From the NCBI RefSeq assembly GCF_012933465.1, contig NZ_JABBND010000001.1, positions 496,001 to 560,000 on the forward strand: a DNA stretch of 64,000 bases, written 5' to 3'. The translations under genes were made by a program, and so were the position numbers. The notes beneath the pieces were generated by a model, which worked only from the letters and a program-made list of their open reading frames with translations, had not been told where the DNA came from and did no database searches. Of this stretch, positions 49,426 through 57,877 are shown one piece after another. This stretch comes from Actinomycetospora sp. TBRC 11914 (GTDB taxonomy: Bacteria; Actinomycetota; Actinomycetes; Mycobacteriales; Pseudonocardiaceae). The stretch's first letter is position 1. Every line of letters begins with the position of its first letter.

Positions 49426-51552
49426 TCACCACGCCCAGAGCCGTGACCACCACCCCTCCGTGCCCGACGTCGTCCCGGCGAACGACTGGCTCGCCGTGTC
49501 GGAGTACTCGGCCTTCTTCCCGTCCGACGACTGCGCGGTGTAGGTCGTCTTCGAGCCGCCGTCGGAGCTCGTGACGCTCTTGCGGGTCACGGTGTTGCCG
49601 TCGCCGTCCGAGGTCGTCGTCTCGCGGACGGTGGACCCGTCCGACCCCTTGGACGTGCTCGTCTTCACCGAGGACGTCGACTTCCCGGAGGACGACGTGG
49701 AGCCGCCCTTCGAGCCGGACGTCGACGAGGACGTGGACGCCGACTTCGAGGCCGACGCCGACTTCGAGCCCGATGAGGACTTGGAGGAGGACTTCGCCGC
49801 CGACGACGACTTCGCGGCGGACGACGACTTCGCGGCCGGGCCCGTCTTCGACGCCGAAGACTGCGCCGTGGCCTTGTCCGCCGTCGCGTCCGTGGTGGCC
49901 TTCGACGCCGGGGAGTCCGTGGACGCCTTCGACGCCGAGGGGTCGCTGGCCTTCGAGCCCGAGGAGTCGTCCGTCGACTCCTTGGTCGTCGTGACCTCGA
50001 CCGCCGACGAGTCGGCCGAGCGGGTCGTGGTCTGCGTCGTCCGCGACTTCGCCGACGGGTCGGTGCGCGTCGAGCGGGTCGTGACCGACCCCGTCGACGG
50101 GTCGACCGTTCGGGCGCGCGTGGTGACGACGCCCGTGGACGGGTCGGTCTCGGTCTGGCTGCCGTCCGGCGAGGTCGTGACGCGGGGGGCGGCCGACGCG
50201 CTCGGGGCGGCGCCGGTCGTCGTCGTGATCGAGTCGGACGACCCGGCGGGAGCGTCGGTGGACGGCGGACCCAGCGTCGGGATCGGCCAGCCCTCCGGCT
50301 GGTCGCCCGACCGCTTCTGCGCGTTCCCGCCGCTCCCCGGCGCGAGCGGCGAGTCGCTGCCGCCGGTACCGGGCGCGAGGGTCGACCCGGTGCCGGTCGC
50401 GGTCGCCTCCCCGGGCAGGTCGGCGGTCGCGGGGGACGCCGAGGACGACGGCGGGTCGGAGCTGCTCGGGCCCAGCATCGGAATCGGCCAACCCTCGGGC
50501 GCGACGGCGGGCACCGCGACGTCCGGGGTCTTCTGGTCCGGGGTCTTCTGGTCCGGGGTCTTCTGGTTCGGGGCCTTGGCCCCCGCGTCGCCCTTCGAGC
50601 CGTCGCCCTTCGAGCCGTCGCCCTTCGAGCCGTCGCCCTCGGCCCCGTCGCCCTTCGCGGCCGGGCCCTTCGCCGCCGGGTCCTTGCCGCCGATCGGCAC
50701 GTCGACCTTCGGCAGGTCGACCTTCGGCGCGTCGGCCTTCTTCGGTGACTCGGCCTTGGGGGCGTCGGCCTTCTTCGGCGCCTCCTTCGGCTCCTCCGCC
50801 TTCGGCGCGGCCTCGGCCGCCCCACCCTCGCCGCGGCCGCGGTCCGGGAGGACCCCGCCGAGCACCTGGCCCGGGACGTCCTCGACCTTCGGCGGGGCGG
50901 CCACGGTCGGCGCCGCCGGAGCCGCGGCCCCGCCCGACGGGACGATGGGGACGAGGGGCGCCGCGGGCTCGGCCCGGTCGGCCGACGGCGCGGGCGCCGC
51001 GGAGGAGGGCGCACCGGGTACGACCGGCGCCAACGGCGGCTCCCAGCCCGACGGCGTGCTCGACGCGGGGGCGGGTGCGCTGCCCAGCGGGCGGGCGCCC
51101 GGCAGCGGGATGGGCGTCAGGGGCGGGGCCAGGGCGTCGTCGGACCCCGCGGCCGCGTCCGGGTCGGCGGGCGCGGCGTCCGGCGCCGCGCGCCCGGCCG
51201 CGCCGGCCGAGGGCGCCGGCGACGCGCCCAGGTCGGCCCCGGGCGGCGTCGAGCCGCCGGCCGTCCCGCCGGACGGGCCGTAGCCCGAGCCGGCGCCGTA
51301 CCCCGGGGAGGAGTCGGCGCCCGGCGGCGGCGTCGCGTCCTCGGTGTCGCTCGCGAGCGCGCGCGAGGTCCCCGCCGCGCCGGCGGCGTCGCCCGGTCCA
51401 GCGGGCGCGACGACGGTGCGGCCGACGCCGAGCGCCGCCGCGAGGATCGCCACCGCGAACAGTCCGGTGACCGCGACGCTGCGGGCCGACCACCGTGGCC
51501 ACCGCCGTCGTCGGCGGTCCGTCCCCCATCCGTTCAGGGAGCCCGAAGGCAT
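49426..51552 (-). CDS. large low-complexity exported protein
   Basis: Protein of 708 residues. A short Arg-rich cytoplasmic N-terminus and a signal anchor (VAVTGLFAVAILAAALGVG) precede more than 600 residues of low complexity: Pro/Ala/Gly, then Lys-rich (PKAEEPKEAPKKADAPK), tandem GDGSK and QKTPD repeats, two copies of PEGWPIPxLGP, then Ser/Thr/Lys (AAKSSS repeats). The end is aromatic (TEGWWSRLWAW). Probably surface-exposed and wall- or polymer-interacting. The open frame on the opposite strand (49571-51283) is a mirror of the repeats; this strand has the signal anchor and a ribosome binding site. Family unknown. Confidence 0.72.
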   Translation of the reverse strand: MPSGSLNGWGTDRRRRRWPRWSARSVAVTGLFAVAILAAALGVGRTVVAPAGPGDAAGAAGTSRALASDTEDATPPPGADSSPGYGAGSGYGPSGGTAGGSTPPGADLGASPAPSAGAAGRAAPDAAPADPDAAAGSDDALAPPLTPIPLPGARPLGSAPAPASSTPSGWEPPLAPVVPGAPSSAAPAPSADRAEPAAPLVPIVPSGGAAAPAAPTVAAPPKVEDVPGQVLGGVLPDRGRGEGGAAEAAPKAEEPKEAPKKADAPKAESPKKADAPKVDLPKVDVPIGGKDPAAKGPAAKGDGAEGDGSKGDGSKGDGSKGDAGAKAPNQKTPDQKTPDQKTPDVAVPAVAPEGWPIPMLGPSSSDPPSSSASPATADLPGEATATGTGSTLAPGTGGSDSPLAPGSGGNAQKRSGDQPEGWPIPTLGPPSTDAPAGSSDSITTTTGAAPSASAAPRVTTSPDGSQTETDPSTGVVTTRARTVDPSTGSVTTRSTRTDPSAKSRTTQTTTRSADSSAVEVTTTKESTDDSSGSKASDPSASKASTDSPASKATTDATADKATAQSSASKTGPAAKSSSAAKSSSAAKSSSKSSSGSKSASASKSASTSSSTSGSKGGSTSSSGKSTSSVKTSTSKGSDGSTVRETTTSDGDGNTVTRKSVTSSDGGSKTTYTAQSSDGKKAEYSDTASQSFAGTTSGTEGWWSRLWAW

Positions 51553-51677
51553 ACCTGTCCCGCTTTCTCCCCGACCCGCCTCCTCCGGGCCCACCGGCCC
51601 CGGAGATCCGAAAGGGTACGCGTCGGGCAGGTCCCGAGTCAGGCGTTCGGGATTTCTCCTCGCGCAGACGGGGCACG

Positions 51678-52889
51678 ATGGAGGCCGTGGGTGCACCGCG
51701 GTCCGTGCCGACGCACGTTCGTGATGTCGCCGCGACCGACGGAGCGCCCGATCGGGTGGCGACCAGTCCCCGGTTGGAGCTGGACCTCGCCGTCGTGACC
51801 CGCTCCTACCGTGCGTTCCGTGACGCTCTGCCCGACGCCGAGCCCGCCTACGCCGTCAAGGCGAATCCGCATCCGGACGTCCTCGCGCTGCTCGCCGCGG
51901 CGGGCGCGAGCGCCGACCTGGCGAGCGTCGGCGAGCTCGACGCCTGCCTGCGCGCGGGCTTCCCGCCGGCGCGGCTGAGCTGGGGCAACCCGGTGAAGAA
52001 GGCCGCCGACGTCCGCGCCGCCGTCGCCGCCGGGGTGCACCGCTTCACCACCGACGCCGCCGCCGACGTCGACCTCCTCGCCCGCCTCGCCCCGGGGGCC
52101 GCGGTCACCGTCCGGCTCGGCGCCGACGACACCGGCTCGGCGACCCCCTTCGCGGGGAAGTTCGGGGTGACCCCCGACGAGGCCGCCGCGCTGCTGGCGC
52201 GCGCCCGCGACGCCGGGCTGCGCCCGCACGGCCTGGGCTTCCACCCCGGGTCGCAGCAGACCGATCCGGACGCCTGGCGTCGGGGGATCGCCGCGGCCGC
52301 CCGGGCGGTCGAGCGGTTCGGCGCCCCCGTCGCCGAGCTCGACCTCGGCGGCGGGTTCCCGACGGTGCACGCGTCCGGTCCCGTGCCCGACCTCTCGACC
52401 TGCGCTCGCGCCATCCGCGGCGCCCTGGCCGCCCACGCCGAGGTGCCCGGCGTCGGGACCTGGCGGCCGGCGCTCGTCGCGGAACCGGGCCGGGCCCTCG
52501 TCGCCGAGGCGGGCGTGCTGGTCTCCGAGGTCGTCCTGGTGACCGCACGGGCGGGCCGACGGTGGGTCTACCTCGACGTCGGGCGCTACCAGGGCCTCGC
52601 CGAGACCGAGGGCGAGATGATCGTGTACCGGCTGCGGACCCCGGGGCACCCGCCCGGCGCGGCGTCCGGCCCGGTCGTGCTCGCCGGTCCGACCTGCGAC
52701 GGCGACGACGTCCTCTACCGCGACACCGAGGTGCGGCTCCCCCTCGACCTGGCCCCCGGCGACGTCGTCGAGTTCCTCGGTGCGGGCGCCTACACCTCGA
52801 GCTACGCCTCGGTCGGGTTCAACGGCCTGCCGCCGCTGCCGACCGTGATCCGCCGGACCCCCGACGACACCCCCGAGGAGACCGATTGA
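51678..52889 (+). CDS. ornithine decarboxylase-like (type III PLP) enzyme
   Basis: Protein of 403 residues with alanine racemase-fold PLP domain and a C-terminal beta domain. The Schiff-base Lys61 is in PAYAVKANPHPDVL; GNPVKK, ELDLGGGFPTVH (phosphate loop) and VAEPGRALVAEAG follow. The subunit-interface Cys/Asp is in GPTCDGDDVL. Members decarboxylate ornithine, lysine or diaminopimelate; ornithine is favoured because the next gene makes spermidine-type polyamines from putrescine. ATG 51678; a GTG nine bases later is an alternative. The stop overlaps the next start. Confidence 0.88.
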   Translation: MEAVGAPRSVPTHVRDVAATDGAPDRVATSPRLELDLAVVTRSYRAFRDALPDAEPAYAVKANPHPDVLALLAAAGASADLASVGELDACLRAGFPPARLSWGNPVKKAADVRAAVAAGVHRFTTDAAADVDLLARLAPGAAVTVRLGADDTGSATPFAGKFGVTPDEAAALLARARDAGLRPHGLGFHPGSQQTDPDAWRRGIAAAARAVERFGAPVAELDLGGGFPTVHASGPVPDLSTCARAIRGALAAHAEVPGVGTWRPALVAEPGRALVAEAGVLVSEVVLVTARAGRRWVYLDVGRYQGLAETEGEMIVYRLRTPGHPPGAASGPVVLAGPTCDGDDVLYRDTEVRLPLDLAPGDVVEFLGAGAYTSSYASVGFNGLPPLPTVIRRTPDDTPEETD

Positions 52890-54142
52890 CCAGCCCCGTC
52901 GCCTGTCCCTCCCCCGCCGCGTCCTTCGCCGGGCGGCACGTGCTGGCCGAGCTGCGCGGCGTCCCGGCCGCGGTCCTGGCCGACGACGCCGCCGTCGCGC
53001 GCGCGTTGCGGACCGCCCTCGACGACGGCGGGGCGACCACCCTCGACGTCGTCACCCACCGCTTCGAACCACAGGGGACGACGGTGCTCGCGCTGCTCGC
53101 CGAGTCGCACGCGTCGGTGCACGCCTACCCGGAGGCCGGCGCCGCGTTCGTCGACGTCTTCACCTGCGGGGAGCACGCCGACCCGGAGCGGATCGTCGAG
53201 GTGCTCGGGCGCGAGGTCGGCGCGGTCGAGGTCCGGGCGCAGATCGTCGCGCGCGGGGCCGGCCTCGCCCCCGACGCAGTCGGGCAGCGCGAGGTCGACG
53301 AGCCGCTCGCGGCCGGGATGCGGCGCCGGTGGCGCGTCGACGAGGTGCTCTGGCGCGGCCGGACCGCCTGGCAGGACATGATCGTCGCCCGCACCGCGCA
53401 GGGGATCTCGCTCTTCTGCGACGGCGAGCGGCAGTCCACCGAGGCCACCCAGCTCACCTACCACGAAGCGCTCGCGGTGCCGCCGCTCCTGCTGGCGGAC
53501 TCGGTGGAGCGGGTGCTGGTGGTCGGCTCGAGCGAGGGCGTGGTGTCGCAGCTGGCGGTGGCGGCCGGGGCGGGGCGGGTCGACCACGTCGACATCGACG
53601 CCGAGTGCGTCCGGCGGTGCGCGGAGCTGCTGCCGTACGGCTACACGATGGACGAGCTCGCGACGGCGGAGTCCGGCACCGGACCGGTGCACGTGCACTA
53701 CGCCGACGGCTGGCAGTTCCTCGCGGACGCGGCGCGGCGTGGGGACCGCTACGACGTCGTGATCGTGGACCTGCCCGACGAGCCCGTCGAGGTCGACGAC
53801 CCCGCCCAGCACGCCCGGCTCTACGGCACCCCGTTCCTGCAGCGGTGCGCCGCCGTGCTCGCGCCGGGCGGGGCGGTGTGCTCGCAGGCCGGCTGCCCCA
53901 CGATGTGGCGCAACGACACCCTGCGACGGATGGTCGGGCGGTTCGACGAGGTGTTCCCGACGGTGCTGCCCTACTGCTCGGACGAGCACGAGTGGGCGTA
54001 CCTCTCGGGCCGGCCGGACCCGGTGGACGACCCGGTCGCGCTGGCGGCGTCGCGGCTGTCGCGGTTCCCGTCGCTGAGCTCGATCGACGAGCCGGCACTG
54101 CGGCGGGGTGCGGTGCTGCCGATCTCGCTGCGTCGCCGCTGA
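52886..54142 (+). CDS. fused AdoMet decarboxylase-aminopropyltransferase (SpeD-SpeE)
   Basis: One chain of 418 residues. Residues 14-120 are a prokaryotic SpeD with intact self-processing site: Glu73/Ser74 in AESHASVHAYPE, His79 and Cys94 in DVFTCG, with the spacing of known enzymes. About 145-418 is a spermidine-synthase-like domain: CDGERQSTEATQLTYHE, GSSEG in place of GGGDG, DHVDIDAE, and catalytic-type Asp in VDLPDEP. It would decarboxylate AdoMet and use the product to aminopropylate putrescine or a related diamine. It begins at TTG 52886, overlapping the decarboxylase stop (TTGA). Variant GSSEG may alter kinetics or substrate. Confidence 0.88.
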   Translation: MTSPVACPSPAASFAGRHVLAELRGVPAAVLADDAAVARALRTALDDGGATTLDVVTHRFEPQGTTVLALLAESHASVHAYPEAGAAFVDVFTCGEHADPERIVEVLGREVGAVEVRAQIVARGAGLAPDAVGQREVDEPLAAGMRRRWRVDEVLWRGRTAWQDMIVARTAQGISLFCDGERQSTEATQLTYHEALAVPPLLLADSVERVLVVGSSEGVVSQLAVAAGAGRVDHVDIDAECVRRCAELLPYGYTMDELATAESGTGPVHVHYADGWQFLADAARRGDRYDVVIVDLPDEPVEVDDPAQHARLYGTPFLQRCAAVLAPGGAVCSQAGCPTMWRNDTLRRMVGRFDEVFPTVLPYCSDEHEWAYLSGRPDPVDDPVALAASRLSRFPSLSSIDEPALRRGAVLPISLRRR

Positions 54143-54212
54143 CGACAGTCCGCGAACGAGCCCGGGCCGGCGTCCGCGCGGTTAGCGTGGGCCGACCGGA
54201 GGAGGAGGGCCC

Positions 54213-54527
54213 GTGGCGGACGGCTTCGCGGTGCGACCCGAGCTCCTCGCCGCGCCGGCCGCCGCGTTCGACGAGGCCGCCGCGACGCTGCGAACCGCGG
54301 TAGCGCAGGCGCGCGCCGACCTCGCGGCGCTGGGCGACGTGTGCGGGGACGACGAACAGGGCCGTGCGTTCGCGTCGCGGTACGACCCCGTGGCTGCCGA
54401 GGGCATCGCCGCGATCAGCCGCTCGGTCGACGTGGTGGCCTCGTTCGGTGACGGGTTGCGGGCCGTGGTGGCGCAGTACGCCGAGGGCGACGACGACGCG
54501 GCCGACGCCGTCGCGGGTCGGTCGTGA
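54213..54527 (+). CDS. WXG100/ESX-like type VII secretion protein
   Basis: Protein of 104 residues, all helical: LLAAPAAAFDEAAATLRTAV, then DVCGDDEQGRAFASRYDPVA, then an amphipathic helix (ISRSVDVVASFGDGLRAVV). The turn carries GDDEQGRAF in place of the WXG, as in many actinobacterial ESX partner proteins. It probably pairs with the N-terminal WXG region of the next product as a heterodimeric export unit. GTG 54213 has GGAGGAGG upstream. The stop overlaps the toxin start (GTGA). Confidence 0.8.
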   Translation: MADGFAVRPELLAAPAAAFDEAAATLRTAVAQARADLAALGDVCGDDEQGRAFASRYDPVAAEGIAAISRSVDVVASFGDGLRAVVAQYAEGDDDAADAVAGRS

Positions 54528-55723
54528 CCGGGGCGGCGTCGCGGGTCGCGTCCACGATCGGGCTCTGGTGGCCGGCCGCGGACGAGGCGCGCCTTCGCGA
54601 GGCGGCGGACGTCTGGGACCGGCTCGCGGGCGCTGTGGACGCGGCGTCGGCGGCCGGTCGGGACGCGGCCGGGCGCACGACGACGGCAGGCTGGGGCGGC
54701 GACGCCGCGGCCACGGCGGCCGAGGCGTGGGGCCGGCAGGACGGAGCCCTCGGTGGTGAGGCCGCGGACGCCCGCCGGCTCGCCGGCACACTGCGGGAGT
54801 ACGCGGGCGCGGTCGAGGACGCGAAGCGGCAGATCGAGGACCTCGTCGCCGTCGCGGGCGGACTGCTCGTCGCCGGTGGTGTGGCGGCCATCGTCACCGG
54901 CGGCCTCACGGAGGTCGCCGCGGCGGCGGTGACCGCCGAGCTGGTCTCGGCCGCGGCGGCGGTCGGGGTCGAGCTCTCGGCGACCGTCGCGGGGATCGCC
55001 GGGAGCGCGCTGACGGTGGCGGCGTTCGGCGCGGGCGAGAGCGTCCTGGGAGACGTGACCACCCAGGGGATCCGCGAGGGGGTGTTCGACGGGAGCGGGT
55101 TCTCGTTCAGCGAGCTCGGTGCGTCCGCCGGCGGCGGCGCTCTCCTCGGCGGTGTGGGAGGTGGCGTGATGGGCGGCGTCGCGGTCGGCCCCATCGCGCG
55201 GACCGCGGCCGGCGACCTCTCCGCGCTCCGTGCACCCGGCGGCCGCATCCGCGCCGTCCTCGACCCGCCCAACGTGGGCGCCCAGGGCGGCCGGTTCGCT
55301 CCCGGCGTCCACGAGCTCCCGGGCGCCCGCGCCTTCCAGGCCCACGAGCGCCCGACGGCCGAGCTCCTCGCCTCCGAGGGGAAGAGCGTCCACGCCCGCG
55401 CCGAGGTGAACGCGCGGGACGTCAAGAACCCCGACGCCCTGGTCCGCGCAGGACGTGACGATCCCGGCACGTACACCGAGTTCAAGCGGCCCCGGAAGCC
55501 GACGAACACCGCGGTCAAGGACGAGATCCGACGCGCCGCCAAGCAGCTCGACCAGTACGGCGGGGGCGACCTGGTCCTCGACGGTCGGGCCAGCGGCCTG
55601 ACCCGCGAGGCGGCGGAGAAGGGCCTCCGTCGGGCCCTCGGTGAGGCACGGACGCACGGCAGCGTCCTCCCGAGCAGGATCCGTATCGTCCTCGCCGACG
55701 GATCGAGCATCCACCACCCCTGA
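54524..55723 (+). CDS. type VII-exported polymorphic toxin, CdiA-type nuclease C-terminus
   Basis: Protein of 399 residues. Residues 1-110 form a WXG-type helical hairpin (Trp57-Gly58-Gly59 in AGWGGDAA). About 110-225 is Ala/Gly/Val-rich and hydrophobic, possibly membrane-inserting. About 275-399 resembles the CdiA C-terminal tRNase/nuclease domain: RPTAELLASEGKSVHARAEV, NPDALV, TYTEFKRP (Asp...Glu-x-Lys, E319/K321) and AAKQLDQYGGGDLVLD. Predicted to enter competitor cells and cut tRNA or DNA. The following gene is the expected immunity partner. GTG start, coupled to the WXG gene. Confidence 0.82.
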   Translation: MTGAASRVASTIGLWWPAADEARLREAADVWDRLAGAVDAASAAGRDAAGRTTTAGWGGDAAATAAEAWGRQDGALGGEAADARRLAGTLREYAGAVEDAKRQIEDLVAVAGGLLVAGGVAAIVTGGLTEVAAAAVTAELVSAAAAVGVELSATVAGIAGSALTVAAFGAGESVLGDVTTQGIREGVFDGSGFSFSELGASAGGGALLGGVGGGVMGGVAVGPIARTAAGDLSALRAPGGRIRAVLDPPNVGAQGGRFAPGVHELPGARAFQAHERPTAELLASEGKSVHARAEVNARDVKNPDALVRAGRDDPGTYTEFKRPRKPTNTAVKDEIRRAAKQLDQYGGGDLVLDGRASGLTREAAEKGLRRALGEARTHGSVLPSRIRIVLADGSSIHHP

Positions 55724-55730
55724 GGACGCC

Positions 55731-56183
55731 GTGTCGGACTGGGAAGAGATCTTCTTCGACGTCGATTCACCGCTCGAGACGGCGGCGGCGACGCTCGCCG
55801 ACACGCTGCGGCTCCACACCCGGTCGCAGGAAGCGGGCGTCGACGTGTGGGGGGAACCCGAGCAGACGGGGTTGGCCGCCCCGGTCTTCGGCACCATCGA
55901 GCTCAACGACTACGCGGAGCCGGATCCGGAGACAGACGGTGACTCATCGATCTTCGATGACATGCGCTACGTCCTCGAACTACGGCTGAGGACGAGCGAC
56001 CACCACCTCCAGCCGGGTGTCGCGCTCGAGCTCTACCGGCGCCTGTGTTCGCAGCTCGCCTGGCGGTCCGCCCTGACCAGCGGGTTCGCGTCGCTGCGCG
56101 CTACCTACGACGACACGCACGGGTACCGGGAGTTCCCGGAGGACACGCTCTCCGACGCCACCCACGCCGACCGCTGGCGGTGA
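55731..56183 (+). CDS. probable immunity protein for the CdiA-type toxin
   Basis: Protein of 150 residues, acidic and cytoplasmic, starting at GTG 55731 with GAGGA upstream and only 7 bp after the toxin stop. Content includes DWEEIFFDVDSPLETAAATL, SIFDDMRYVLELRLRTSDHH and LYRRLCSQLAWRSALTSGFA. No named family recognised, which is normal for immunity proteins; position, size and negative charge against a basic nuclease domain are the evidence. Confidence 0.72.
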   Translation: MSDWEEIFFDVDSPLETAAATLADTLRLHTRSQEAGVDVWGEPEQTGLAAPVFGTIELNDYAEPDPETDGDSSIFDDMRYVLELRLRTSDHHLQPGVALELYRRLCSQLAWRSALTSGFASLRATYDDTHGYREFPEDTLSDATHADRWR

Positions 56184-56336
56184 CGCCGTACGTACATCGC
56201 CACGCGGGAGTACTCCTCGAGCATGATCGCGATTTCGGGAGCGACACGCCCAAGAATCGAGGCGACACGCCCCCGAAGTCCGGATCTACTTCGGCGGATG
56301 GTCGGAAAGGCCCGAGATGCCGGGTCAGCGGGCGGC

Positions 56337-56364
56337 GACGACCGTGTCTAACGACACGGTCGTC
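56337..56364. terminator. bidirectional 12-bp hairpin
   Basis: GACGACCGTGTC (56337-56348) and GACACGGTCGTC (56353-56364) are perfectly complementary with a 4-nt loop, between the immunity gene and the convergent lipoprotein gene, overlapping the latter's last codon. Good terminator for both. Confidence 0.8.
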
Positions 56365-56938
56365 AGCGCTGGGGCGGGAGCTTCCGAATCACGAGGGCCG
56401 TGGCCTGCTCGGCGAACTCACACGCGTCGTTCTCCGGAGTCGGAGGCCCGGCGCCGAGCCACAGCACGTCGAGCGCGCCTCGCTCGGCGACGCCGGTCGT
56501 CACTGTGCAGATGTTCAGTTCGCCGCGGCCGGTCTTCTGCCTGACTGCCGGAAAGCCCTGGATCTCCGTCGGGACGAAGATCGGGTCGAGGTGTGCCCGA
56601 TACGTGTCCGCCAGAAGATCTCGATTGTCGTAGACCGAGATACTGAACCGCTGCAGGTCGCCAACCGACCACTTGCACCCCCTAGCGCCCAAGACCTCGT
56701 CCTCCGTCCCTGCTCCGGTTACGCCGAGTTCGCGCCTGTCATTGCTCGACAGCAGAGCCTGACAGGGGCTAGCGGAGGCAGCCGCGACGTCGAGACTCCG
56801 AGGCACGGCCGGCGCGCCGTATCGCGACGACGTCGTGGTGGGTGGCGGCGCTGGTGCGACTACCGTCTGAGTCTGAGAGCAGCCACCGACGACCAGTACG
56901 AGAACAGCCAGACCGACGTAGCTACGACCGAGTCTCAT
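56363..56938 (-). CDS. DUF3558-like lipoprotein
   Basis: Protein of 191 residues. A lipobox signal peptide (VGLAVLVLVVGGCSQ, acylated Cys20) precedes a Thr/Pro linker and a globular domain with SPCQALLSSNDRRELGV, ARGCKWSVGDLQRFSISVYD and NICTVTTGVAERGALDVLWLG, the Cys/Trp pattern of DUF3558. Such lipoproteins accompany ESX-associated genes in Pseudonocardiaceae. Extracytoplasmic, membrane-tethered. It overlaps the end of the upstream gene by 17 nt. Confidence 0.85.
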   Translation of the reverse strand: MRLGRSYVGLAVLVLVVGGCSQTQTVVAPAPPPTTTSSRYGAPAVPRSLDVAAASASPCQALLSSNDRRELGVTGAGTEDEVLGARGCKWSVGDLQRFSISVYDNRDLLADTYRAHLDPIFVPTEIQGFPAVRQKTGRGELNICTVTTGVAERGALDVLWLGAGPPTPENDACEFAEQATALVIRKLPPQR

Positions 56939-57359
56939 CGAACGAACCTTGAGTCGTGTCTTCAGACGACCGGTAGGCGCGGAGCTCGGCCTTTACGGCC
57001 CCGATCAGTTGGTCCAAACGCATGGCGCCTGCCTCGAGGGCAGACAACAGGGATCCGGATCCGCCATCAGCTACTGCGCCGAGAAGAGTCGCAGCATCTC
57101 TACTCACTTGATCGCCGGCGCCTGGGTCGACGCGACCGAGGGCGCGAGCGAGCTTCACAAGATCGAGCAACTCGTCCCGGGCCGCCGTGAGGTCGCGGAG
57201 GGTCTGGGGCGCGCGCTCGAGGTCGACGGTGAAGGACCCGCCCGTCGGCATCTCCACGACCTGCCGCGGGACCACCTGCCCGTTTGTCAGGCGGGCCGGG
57301 TCGGACGCCTGGACCGGCGGCGCCACCGGCCCCGGACCGGGCGGCACCGGAGCACTCAT
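56922..57359 (-). CDS. ESX-associated helical protein, unknown
   Basis: Protein of 145 residues. A Pro-rich N-terminus is followed by a beta segment (GGSFTVDLERAPQTLRDLTA) and helices (RDELLDLVKLARALGRVDPG; LEAGAMRLDQLIGAVKAELR). No family named with confidence; the pattern suits small type VII-associated proteins. It starts at ATG 57359 (a TTG three codons earlier is possible) and its 3' end overlaps the lipoprotein gene, so both are one operon. Confidence 0.72.
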   Translation of the reverse strand: MSAPVPPGPGPVAPPVQASDPARLTNGQVVPRQVVEMPTGGSFTVDLERAPQTLRDLTAARDELLDLVKLARALGRVDPGAGDQVSRDAATLLGAVADGGSGSLLSALEAGAMRLDQLIGAVKAELRAYRSSEDTTQGSFDETRS

Positions 57360-57416
57360 GACCGGCAACGTAGACGACCGAACCGCACATCAGGGCCGGA
57401 ACGACGAAAGAGCGGC

Positions 57417-57449
57417 GGGACGACCGAGTCCCGAGGACTCGGTCGTCCC
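57417..57449 (-). terminator. perfect 15-bp hairpin
   Basis: Arms 57417-57431 and 57435-57449 are fully complementary with a 3-nt CGA loop, 9 bp past the thioesterase stop and 58 bp before the next minus-strand start. Strong terminator candidate. Confidence 0.82.
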
Positions 57450-57457
57450 GCACCACG

Positions 57458-57877
57458 TCACCCTCGCGACCCCGCCAACGCCGAACCCAACCGCGACGGC
57501 ACCGGCACCTTCGTGAACGACGTCGCGTCCACGCACACGTGCACCAGCGACACCGTCACCGCGTCCGCCCACGGTTCCGCGTCACTCGCACGCCGACGGA
57601 TCGAGAATCGCGTCGTCATCGACGTCGTCCCGACCTTCTCGTTCTCCACCTCGATCGACACCGCGTCGCCCCACGCCACCGACGCCCCGTAGTCCAGTTC
57701 CGCGTGCACGATCTGGATGTCGACGCCGTCGGCGATCATCGCCGGGTACGGGTAGCCGACCGCGGTCTGGAACGCCGTGAAGGCCTCGTCGCACCAGGTC
57801 AGGTAGTGCCCGAAGAACACCACGTTCTGCTGGTCGATCTCGGCGTACCGCGGCACGACCGGGAACGAGAAGGTCAC
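57458..57877 (-). CDS. YbgC-like acyl-CoA thioesterase
   Basis: Protein of 139 residues with a hot-dog fold. The catalytic N-terminal motif is RYAEIDQQNVVFFGHYLTWC (Asp near residue 14), followed by ELDYGASVAWGDAVSIEVEN. It belongs to the 4-hydroxybenzoyl-CoA thioesterase/YbgC branch. The GTG at 57877 overlaps the TGA of the acyl-CoA synthetase gene (GTGA), so the two are coupled and probably process the same acyl- or aryl-CoA. Confidence 0.88.
   Translation of the reverse strand: MTFSFPVVPRYAEIDQQNVVFFGHYLTWCDEAFTAFQTAVGYPYPAMIADGVDIQIVHAELDYGASVAWGDAVSIEVENEKVGTTSMTTRFSIRRRASDAEPWADAVTVSLVHVCVDATSFTKVPVPSRLGSALAGSRG

Noticed and set aside
49571-51283. Long plus-strand open frame rich in Asp, Glu, Phe and Pro
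   Set aside because: It is the mirror of the repeat-rich minus-strand gene; it lacks a ribosome binding site and signal, whereas the minus strand has a signal anchor and start context.
54213-57359. Complete type VII (ESX) secretion locus
   Set aside because: Only substrate-like and accessory genes are seen; no EccC ATPase, EccB, EccD or mycosin gene is in the window.
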